From Burkholderia cenocepacia (GTDB lineage: Bacteria > Pseudomonadota > Gammaproteobacteria > Burkholderiales > Burkholderiaceae): a DNA stretch of 64,000 nt. The position numbers were made by a program, and so were the translations under genes. Shown here one piece after another: positions 57,912 to 64,000 of this stretch. The notes below the pieces were generated by a model, which searched no databases, was not told the DNA's origin, and was given only the letters and a program-made list of their open reading frames with translations. Within the stretch, counting starts at the first letter, position 1, and every line of letters starts with the position of its first letter. The stretch lies in contig NZ_UAQZ01000013.1 of NCBI RefSeq assembly GCF_900446215.1, positions 558,001-622,000 of the forward strand. The letters are read 5' to 3'.

Positions 57912-59162
57912 TTATACGCCGGGCGCGAACCCCATCTGCGCACGGCCGAGCGGCGTGAGATCGCCCTCCCCCGCGCGGCCGTCGAAATCGACTTCGAAAT
58001 GATCGGCCGGGAAATCGGGCGGGCTGTCGCCGCGCAGGAACGCGGAACGCTGGCGTTGCAGGTACGCGTCGTTCTTCGCGCAGCCGGGCGCGGCCGCAAT
58101 GTACATCACGTTGCTGTCGCCGCTGCCGCGATGCGCATCCTCGACCGCATGCACGACGTCGCCGTGCCAGAACACCGCGTCGCCCGGCGCCATGTGCGGG
58201 ATCGGCACCAGCGCATCGAGCAGCAGCGCGTGCCATTCCGGGCGAATCGACAGCGCGCGGCCGGGACGCGCGCCGCACAGGTCGTCGTCGGCGACGTCGT
58301 CCTGCAGCGCGCGCAGCACGACATAGGCCATCGCGTTCGCGACCGGAATCAGCTGCAGCGTGCCGTCGCCAGGCCCTTGCGGCGTCAGCGCGGTCCAGCC
58401 CTGGAACGTGCGGAACATCGAACACACGGCCGGCGACGGAATCTCCTCGACGTCGGGTCGGAACGCCGCATCGAACGGATCGTAATCGCGCCAGCGGCCG
58501 GCCAGCACGTGACGATAGACCTGCCGAAAATTCGCGCCGAGCCAGCGCTCGACGGAACCGCCGTCGACATGCGGCGACAGCCCGAGCGACGTCGAACCGG
58601 GCGGCCGGCGGCGAATCCGGTCCGCATACGCGGGCACCTGGTCGGGATCGAAATGCGTGCGCGCGCCGTCCGCATGCCGCCACAAGCGGTTCAGAAACAC
58701 GCGCGCCTGCGTGAGCGCCGGCGACTGGCGCGCAGCCACCTGCGGCTTCGACCAGTAGACGCCGTAAATCTGCGGCTTGCCCGACGCGAGATTGCCGAAG
58801 TAACGGTCCTCCGCGCGTGCATGCAGCCGCTCGGCGAAACGGTTCGCATCCAGATACGCGCCGATCTCGTCGTTCCAGTCGCTTGCCTGCCGCGCATCGA
58901 ACACGCCGCGGATCACGACCGCGCCATGCGTGCGGATCGCGGCAAGTGCGTGCGGATCGACGCTCCCGTCCGCGATATCCGCGAACGGCACGACCGGAAT
59001 CACGTCATGGCCATGCGCGTGCGCGCGGCGGATCGCGTCGACCTGCCGTGCAATGTCGCCTTCGAGTTCGCGGAACGTGGCCGCGTAACCGGGCAAGTCG
59101 GCGCGCAGCGCCCGTTTCGCCGCGCGAATCGCGGCGGGCAGATCGTCAATCGTCAGTTGCAT
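57912..59162 (-). CDS. DUF1479 (YbiU-like) protein, probable 2-oxoglutarate/iron oxygenase fold
   Basis: The 416-residue protein belongs to the DUF1479/YbiU family. A jelly-roll metal site is suggested by SPHVDGGSVERW (His and Asp) and by a later His in GDAVFWHGDVVHAVEDAH. The family has no firm reaction. It lies 210 nt before the DDAH-like gene on the same strand but is probably separate from it. Confidence 0.8.
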   Translation of the reverse strand: MQLTIDDLPAAIRAAKRALRADLPGYAATFRELEGDIARQVDAIRRAHAHGHDVIPVVPFADIADGSVDPHALAAIRTHGAVVIRGVFDARQASDWNDEIGAYLDANRFAERLHARAEDRYFGNLASGKPQIYGVYWSKPQVAARQSPALTQARVFLNRLWRHADGARTHFDPDQVPAYADRIRRRPPGSTSLGLSPHVDGGSVERWLGANFRQVYRHVLAGRWRDYDPFDAAFRPDVEEIPSPAVCSMFRTFQGWTALTPQGPGDGTLQLIPVANAMAYVVLRALQDDVADDDLCGARPGRALSIRPEWHALLLDALVPIPHMAPGDAVFWHGDVVHAVEDAHRGSGDSNVMYIAAAPGCAKNDAYLQRQRSAFLRGDSPPDFPADHFEVDFDGRAGEGDLTPLGRAQMGFAPGV

Positions 59163-59272
59163 CGTCGTCTCCTCGCTGAAGCGTGTCGTGATGTGCCGTC
59201 AGCGTACGGCCGGCGCATGGCCGCGATCACCACTATCCGGCCAATGATCGATACAATCCTGACAATCGCGTG

Positions 59273-59662
59273 TCACTCGGGACGATGGCAGACCACGCAG
59301 AGCTTGTTGCCGTCCGGGTCGCGGAAATAGGCGCCGTAATAGTCGCGGTGATAGTACGGCCGCAGGCCCGGCGGCCCTTCGCAGGTGCCGCCCTGCCGCA
59401 GCGCGAGCGCATGGCAGCGATCGACGTGCGCGCGGGTCGGTACATCGAACGCGATCGTATGGCCGTTGCCCGGCGCCGGCGCGTGGCCGTCGAGCGGCTT
59501 GCCGAAGAAGAACAGCGGCCGCTCGGCGTCGGCCGGCATCCAGCCCGACCAGCCGTCGGGCTCGCGGAATTTCAGGCGCAGCCCGAGTGCCGCGAACAAC
59601 GGCGCGTAGAAATCGTAGGCGCGCGCCGTATCGCTGACGCCCACGCAAACATGTGAAAGCAT
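59273..59662 (-). CDS. Glyoxalase/VOC-superfamily protein
   Basis: The 129-residue protein has two VOC modules: MLSHVCVGVSDTARAYDFYAP then the later YYGAYFRDPDGNKLCVVCH, whose Asp-Pro-Asp-Gly-Asn is standard. GGAG lies 8 nt before the ATG at 59662. It is transcribed divergently from the AraC-type regulator 72 nt away, so that regulator may control it. The substrate is not known. Confidence 0.85.
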   Translation of the reverse strand: MLSHVCVGVSDTARAYDFYAPLFAALGLRLKFREPDGWSGWMPADAERPLFFFGKPLDGHAPAPGNGHTIAFDVPTRAHVDRCHALALRQGGTCEGPPGLRPYYHRDYYGAYFRDPDGNKLCVVCHRPE

Positions 59663-59734
59663 GGCATCGCTCCGAGGTGACGATCGCTCACGATCATGCC
59701 ACGACGCGCTGCCCGCCCCCAAACGGAGGCCGTG

Positions 59735-60712
59735 ATGAAACCGCAATACGAGCACGTGACGTTCGCATCCGGCTGTTCGATCCGCGTCTATCACCGTCAG
59801 CTCGCGCGCATCCCGTTCGAATGGCATCGCCATCCCGAGTACGAACTGACGCTGACGCTCAACAGCCGCGGCCAGCGCTTCATCGGCGATCACGTCGCAC
59901 ACTACGCGGACGACGATCTCGTGCTCGTGCCGCCCAACCTGCCGCATACGTGGTCGTCGAACGCGCGCATCGATCGCGACGCGCCCGAGGTCGCGCTCGT
60001 CGTCTGGTTCGACGGGGACTGGGCGCGGCGGCTGGCCGACTGCTGCCCCGAATACGCGCCGCTGCGTTCGCTGCTGCGACGTGCGGCGCCCGGCCTGCGC
60101 TTCGACGGGGAGACGGCCCGCGCGATGCGCGCGCGGCTGCCGCTGTTGCTCGATCCGTCGCCGCGCGTGCGGCTCGCGGCCACGCTGGACACGCTTGCCG
60201 ATCTCGCGGAAGCCGGCGGCGAACCGCTCGCCACCGCGCACGCGTACGACCGGCCCGACGGCGCCGCGTCGCCCGCCGACCCGGCCGCCCCCGAAGCCGA
60301 GCGCCTCGACCGCGTGCTCGACGCGATCGACCGGCATTTCCACGAACCGCTGCGCATCGATGCACTCGCCGCTGCCGCACACATGTCCGAACGCACGCTG
60401 CAACGGCTGTTCGTCCGGCATCTCGGCGAAAGCGTCGGCCGCTACGTGCAGCGGCTGCGGCTCGCGCACGCATGCCGCCACCTCGTCGGCACCGACTGGC
60501 CGATCGCGACGGTGGCCGCGCGCTGCGGCATTCCGAATGCCGCGAACTTCAATCGCCAGTTCCTCGCCGCGCGCGGCACGACGCCCGGCGCGTACCGGCA
60601 GTTCTTCAAGCAGCACGGCCACGCGCCCGACGGCGATGCACCCGCGCTCGACACACGGCCGCCGTCGCTGGAGCGCCGCACTGGATCGGGCCAACATCGA
60701 CCGCCCAAATGA
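59735..60712 (+). CDS. AraC-family transcriptional regulator
   Basis: The 325-residue protein has an N-terminal cupin ligand-binding domain (IPFEWHRHPEYELTLTLNSR) and a C-terminal double helix-turn-helix (PLRIDALAAAAHMSERTLQR and GIPNAANFNRQFLAARGTTP). The ATG at 59735 with GGAGG upstream is used; the open frame starts 13 codons earlier without a good site. Its divergent neighbour is the glyoxalase-fold gene. Confidence 0.9.
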   Translation: MKPQYEHVTFASGCSIRVYHRQLARIPFEWHRHPEYELTLTLNSRGQRFIGDHVAHYADDDLVLVPPNLPHTWSSNARIDRDAPEVALVVWFDGDWARRLADCCPEYAPLRSLLRRAAPGLRFDGETARAMRARLPLLLDPSPRVRLAATLDTLADLAEAGGEPLATAHAYDRPDGAASPADPAAPEAERLDRVLDAIDRHFHEPLRIDALAAAAHMSERTLQRLFVRHLGESVGRYVQRLRLAHACRHLVGTDWPIATVAARCGIPNAANFNRQFLAARGTTPGAYRQFFKQHGHAPDGDAPALDTRPPSLERRTGSGQHRPPK

Positions 60713-60744
60713 AAACACCCCGACGGGCTGACCCGTCGGGGTGT
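60711..60744 (-). terminator. Rho-independent terminator of gltA
   Basis: ACACCCCGACGGG and CCCGTCGGGGTGT form a perfect 13-bp stem with a 4-nt loop (60715-60744). On the minus strand TTTTC follows, 58 nt after the gltA stop. It lies at the 3' end of the AraC gene and may serve both. Confidence 0.9.
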
Positions 60745-60802
60745 CGTGGCGTGGCGATTGCCCGACGCGAGCGGCCTGCCGGCCGTTCGCGCCACACACG
60801 GC

Positions 60803-62104
60803 TTAACGTGCGTTGAGCGGCTTCGCTTCGCGCGGCGTATCGCCGATGAACAGCTGACGCGGACGGCCGATCTTCTGTTCCGGATCCGCAATCATTTCGT
60901 TCCACTGTGCGATCCAGCCGACCGTACGTGCCATCGCGAAGATACACGTGAACATCGACGTCGGGATGCCCAGCGCGCGCTGGACGATGCCCGAGTAGAA
61001 GTCGACGTTCGGGTACAGCTTGCGCGACACGAAGTATTCGTCTTCCAGCGCGATCTTCTCGAGCTGCATCGCGAGCTTGAACAGCGGGTCGTCGTGCAGG
61101 CCCAGTTCGTTCAGCACTTCGTAGCACGTTTCGCGCATCAGCTTCGCACGCGGGTCGTAGTTCTTGTACACGCGGTGGCCGAAGCCCATCAGCTTCACGC
61201 CCGAATTCTTGTCCTTCACCTGCTTGATGAATTCGGGGATGTTGTCCGGCGAACCGATCTGCTCGAGCATGTTCAGCGCGGCTTCGTTCGCACCACCGTG
61301 CGCCGGGCCCCACAGACACGCGATACCGGCTGCGATACACGCGAACGGGTTCGCGCCCGACGAGCCGGCCAGGCGGACCGTCGACGTCGATGCGTTCTGC
61401 TCGTGATCGGCGTGCAGGATCAGGATACGGTCGAGCGCACGGACGAGCACGTCGTTGACCTTGTACTCTTCGCACGGGTTCGAGAACATCATGTGCATGA
61501 AGTTCGCGCTGTACGACAGCGAGTTCTTCGGATACACGAACGGCTGGCCGATGCTGTACTTGTACGCCATCGCGACGAGCGTCGGCAGCTTCGCGATCAT
61601 GCGGATCGCCGACACTTCGCGGTGACGCGGGTCGTTGATGTCGAGCGAGTCGTGGTAGAACGCGGACAGTGCGCCGACCGCGGCGACCAGGATCGCCATC
61701 GGGTGCGCGTCGCGACGGAAGCCACGGAAGAAGAAGTGCATCTGCTCGTGCACCATCGTGTGCTTCGTGACGGTGTCGACGAACTCCTTCTTCTGCGCGG
61801 CGTTCGGCAGTTCGCCCTTCAGCAGCAGGTAGCAGCTTTCGAGGAAGTCCGCGTTTTGCGCGAGGTTGTCGATCGGGTAGCCGCGATACAGCAGTTCGCC
61901 CTTGTCGCCGTCGATGTACGTGATCGCCGAATTACACGAAGCCGTCGACATGAAGCCCGGGTCGTACGTGAACTTGCCGGTCTGGCCGTACAGCTTGCGG
62001 ATGTCGATCACGTCCGGGCCCATCGTGCCCTTGTAGATCGGCAGTTCGACGCTCGGCGAGTTGTCGCTGAACGATAGCGTGGCTTTAACATCAGACGGAG
62101 TCAT
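60803..62104 (-). CDS. gltA: Citrate synthase (type II)
   Basis: Citrate synthase condenses acetyl-CoA and oxaloacetate in the TCA cycle. The catalytic His lies in [14 protein letters not shown], with another in [15 protein letters not shown], and the N-terminal NADH-sensitive type II domain is present. The 433 residues fit. GAGG lies upstream of the ATG. It follows sdhE after 66 nt, the sdh-gltA arrangement common in beta-proteobacteria. Confidence 0.95.
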   Translation of the reverse strand: MTPSDVKATLSFSDNSPSVELPIYKGTMGPDVIDIRKLYGQTGKFTYDPGFMSTASCNSAITYIDGDKGELLYRGYPIDNLAQNADFLESCYLLLKGELPNAAQKKEFVDTVTKHTMVHEQMHFFFRGFRRDAHPMAILVAAVGALSAFYHDSLDINDPRHREVSAIRMIAKLPTLVAMAYKYSIGQPFVYPKNSLSYSANFMHMMFSNPCEEYKVNDVLVRALDRILILHADHEQNASTSTVRLAGSSGANPFACIAAGIACLWGPAHGGANEAALNMLEQIGSPDNIPEFIKQVKDKNSGVKLMGFGHRVYKNYDPRAKLMRETCYEVLNELGLHDDPLFKLAMQLEKIALEDEYFVSRKLYPNVDFYSGIVQRALGIPTSMFTCIFAMARTVGWIAQWNEMIADPEQKIGRPRQLFIGDTPREAKPLNAR

Positions 62105-62170
62105 GGCACATCCTCAATCGAAATAAAGAAACGGGATTCGATAACGGGCACAGCGCGTTACACCTTGGCG

Positions 62171-62440
62171 TTACACGTTGCGCAGCATCTCCAACAGCCG
62201 GTGAATGTCCGGGCTGTCTAGGTCGCCCTCTGGTTCCTTGCGCGCGAGGAGCAAGTCCATCAGGTCGTTGTCGCTCAGATCGAGCAGGCGCGACAACGCG
62301 CCTACGTCTGCATCGGTGAGGTCATACTCGTATCTGCTGAAGAACCGTTCGAAAACGATGTCGTTTTCCAGCAGACCCCGCCGCGCACGCCAGCGAAGGC
62401 GCGCGCGACGGTGCGGGTCGGATTGATGCGAATCGCTCAT
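62171..62440 (-). CDS. sdhE: FAD assembly factor SdhE
   Basis: SdhE helps attach FAD covalently to SdhA. The 89-residue helical protein carries the RGxxE motif (RARRGLLENDIVFERFF). It lies 7 nt after sdhB and 66 nt before gltA, where it is expected. Confidence 0.93.
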   Translation of the reverse strand: MSDSHQSDPHRRARLRWRARRGLLENDIVFERFFSRYEYDLTDADVGALSRLLDLSDNDLMDLLLARKEPEGDLDSPDIHRLLEMLRNV

Positions 62441-62447
62441 CTCGACC

Positions 62448-63149
62448 TTAAACAGCGCGGCGGACCATCAGTTCCTTGATCTTGCCGATCGCCTTCGTCG
62501 GGTTCAGGCCCTTCGGGCAAACGTCGACGCAGTTCATGATCGTGTGGCAACGGAACAGACGGTACGGGTCTTCCAGGTTGTCGAGACGCTCGCCGGTCGC
62601 CGTGTCGCGGCTATCCGCGATGAAGCGGTAAGCCTGCAGCAGGCCGGCCGGGCCGACGAACTTGTCCGGGTTCCACCAGAAGCTCGGGCACGACGTCGAG
62701 CAGCTCGCACACAGAATGCACTCGTACACGCCGTCGAGTTCGTCGCGCTCTTCCGGCGACTGGAGGCGTTCCTTCTCCGGCGGCGGCGCGTCGTTGATCA
62801 GGTACGGCTTGATCGAGTGGTACTGGTTGAAGAAGTGCGTCATGTCGACGATCAGGTCGCGCACGACGGGCAGGCCCGGCAGCGGACGCAGCACGATCTT
62901 CTGCGGCAGGTCGTTCAGGTTCGTCAGGCACGCGAGACCGTTCTTGCCGTTGATGTTCATCGCGTCCGAACCGCACACGCCTTCACGGCACGAACGACGG
63001 AACGACAGCGTCTCGTCCAGGGCCTTCAGCTTGACCAGTGCGTCGAGCAGCATGCGCTCATGCTGGATCTCGAGCTCGTACGTCTGCATGCGCGGCGCTG
63101 CGTCCTTGTCCGGATCGTAGCGGTAGACTTCAAAAATGCGTTTTGCCAT
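62448..63149 (-). CDS. sdhB: Succinate dehydrogenase iron-sulfur subunit
   Basis: SdhB carries electrons from SdhA to quinone. The 2Fe-2S cysteines lie in [20 protein letters not shown] and the following CLTN, the 4Fe-4S set in [16 protein letters not shown], and the 3Fe-4S set in [18 protein letters not shown]. The 233 residues match the family. It lies 21 nt after sdhA. Confidence 0.95.
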   Translation of the reverse strand: MAKRIFEVYRYDPDKDAAPRMQTYELEIQHERMLLDALVKLKALDETLSFRRSCREGVCGSDAMNINGKNGLACLTNLNDLPQKIVLRPLPGLPVVRDLIVDMTHFFNQYHSIKPYLINDAPPPEKERLQSPEERDELDGVYECILCASCSTSCPSFWWNPDKFVGPAGLLQAYRFIADSRDTATGERLDNLEDPYRLFRCHTIMNCVDVCPKGLNPTKAIGKIKELMVRRAV

Positions 63150-63170
63150 TTCGGATTCCTTTGACTCGGC

Positions 63171-64000
63171 TTAGAACGTGCGCGGCTTCGGCGGCACGGA
63201 TTCGACCGTCAGCGGCTTCATTTGAACCGGCTTGTAGTCGAGGCGATCGCCTTCGCTGTACCACAGCGTGTGGCGCAGCCAGTTCTCGTCGTCACGGTGT
63301 TCGTAGTCGCTGTGCGCGTGCGCGCCGCGGCTTTCCTTGCGCGCTTCCGCCGACACCATCGTCGCGCGGGCCACTTCGATCAGGTTCTCCAGCTCGAGCG
63401 CTTCGACGCGCGCGGTGTTGAACACCTTCGACTTGTCCTTCAGGTGGATGTTTTCCACGCGCGCCTTCAGGCCGGCCATCTGGTCGACGCCTTCCTTCAG
63501 CAGTTCCGACGTGCGGAACACGCCTGCGTGCTTCTGCATCGTCGAGCGGATGTCGTTCGCGACGTCCTGCGTGTATTCGCCCGACGTCGACTTGTCGAGC
63601 TTCGCGAGGCGCGCCAGCGAGAATTCACCTGCATCGGCCGGCAGCGGCTTGTGTTCCTTCTGGTTCTTCACGTGCTCGACGATGTGGTTGCCGGCCGCAC
63701 GGCCGAACACCACGAGGTCCAGCAGCGAATTCGTGCCGAGGCGGTTCGCGCCGTGCACGGACACGCACGAGCACTCGCCCACTGCGTAGAAACCGTTGAC
63801 CGGATCCTTGTGGCCGCGCGACGTGCCGACGACCTGACCGTGGATGTTGGTCGGGATGCCGCCCATCTGGTAGTGGATCGTCGGGACGACCGGGATCGGT
63901 TCCTTGATCGCGTCGACGTTCGCGAACTTCAGCGCGATTTCGCGGATCGACGGCAGACGCTTCATGATCGTCTCGGCGCCGATGTGCGACAGGTCGAGCA
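63171..64000 (-). CDS. sdhA: Succinate dehydrogenase flavoprotein subunit (3' part only)
   Basis: SdhA is the FAD subunit that oxidises succinate to fumarate. About 276 C-terminal residues are in the window; the gene continues past the right edge. The segments VPTIHYQMGGIPTNIHGQVV, SVHGANRLGTNSLLDLVVFG and the final RLDYKPVQMKPLTVESVPPK are typical. The capping-domain/helical C-terminal part is complete. Confidence 0.95.
   Translation of the reverse strand, partial: LDLSHIGAETIMKRLPSIREIALKFANVDAIKEPIPVVPTIHYQMGGIPTNIHGQVVGTSRGHKDPVNGFYAVGECSCVSVHGANRLGTNSLLDLVVFGRAAGNHIVEHVKNQKEHKPLPADAGEFSLARLAKLDKSTSGEYTQDVANDIRSTMQKHAGVFRTSELLKEGVDQMAGLKARVENIHLKDKSKVFNTARVEALELENLIEVARATMVSAEARKESRGAHAHSDYEHRDDENWLRHTLWYSEGDRLDYKPVQMKPLTVESVPPKPRTF

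Overview
The window is a GC-rich chromosomal segment that looks like a Burkholderia cepacia complex species. The evidence is a cepacian exopolysaccharide gene set in its second-cluster (bce-II) order, a Burkholderia-type porin, and the combination of leuCDB, trpFBA, sdh and gltA, which I associate with chromosome 2 of these bacteria. The species cannot be fixed from the sequence alone.

Layout. Positions 1-7.6 kb (minus strand) carry a formate dehydrogenase-O system: fdoG with an in-frame UGA (selenocysteine) and a matching SECIS hairpin, then fdoH, fdoI, the assembly factor fdhE, and the selenocysteine genes selA and selB (selB runs off the left edge). Positions 7.7-12.8 kb hold a YihY/BrkB membrane protein, a trimeric porin, a PhnB-like protein, a chromosomal AadA-type nucleotidyltransferase and an HU protein with a histone-H1-like tail. 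Positions 13.0-27.3 kb are the bce-II cluster: three acyltransferases (bceU, bceS, bceO), UDP-glucose pyrophosphorylase (bceT/galU), a double glycosyltransferase (bceR), a flippase (bceQ), an exported beta-propeller-like protein (bceP) and the GDP-D-rhamnose enzymes bceN and bceM. A 47-residue membrane peptide sits between bceT and bceS.

Positions 27.3-30.6 kb are a nested mobile element: a group II intron on the minus strand, sitting just past a terminator-like hairpin. Its 5' ribozyme part is split by a 1.4-kb IS1111-type (IS110 family) element with subterminal inverted repeats, a 46-bp perfect palindrome over the transposase stop codon, and a 3' non-coding region where a bridge RNA is expected.

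Positions 30.6-44 kb (minus strand) form a long biosynthetic array: fimV-like, truA, trpF, trpB, an orphan adenine methyltransferase, trpA, accD, folC, a SPOR protein, cvpA, purF and metZ. Upstream of metZ lie a SAM-II-like riboswitch candidate and a terminator. Positions 44-51 kb hold an orphan flagellar hook gene (flgE), asd preceded by a strong promoter and a Thr/Ile/Lys-rich leader peptide, and leuB-leuD-entericidin-leuC.

Positions 51-60.7 kb are accessory: two tandem exported paralogues, a cupin, a GST-like protein, a LysR remnant, an arginine-related module (DDAH, Lrp regulator, permease), a DUF1479 oxygenase-like protein, a glyoxalase-fold protein and an AraC regulator. Positions 60.8-64 kb hold gltA, sdhE, sdhB and sdhA (sdhA runs off the right edge). 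I saw no tRNA, rRNA, CRISPR array or prophage.
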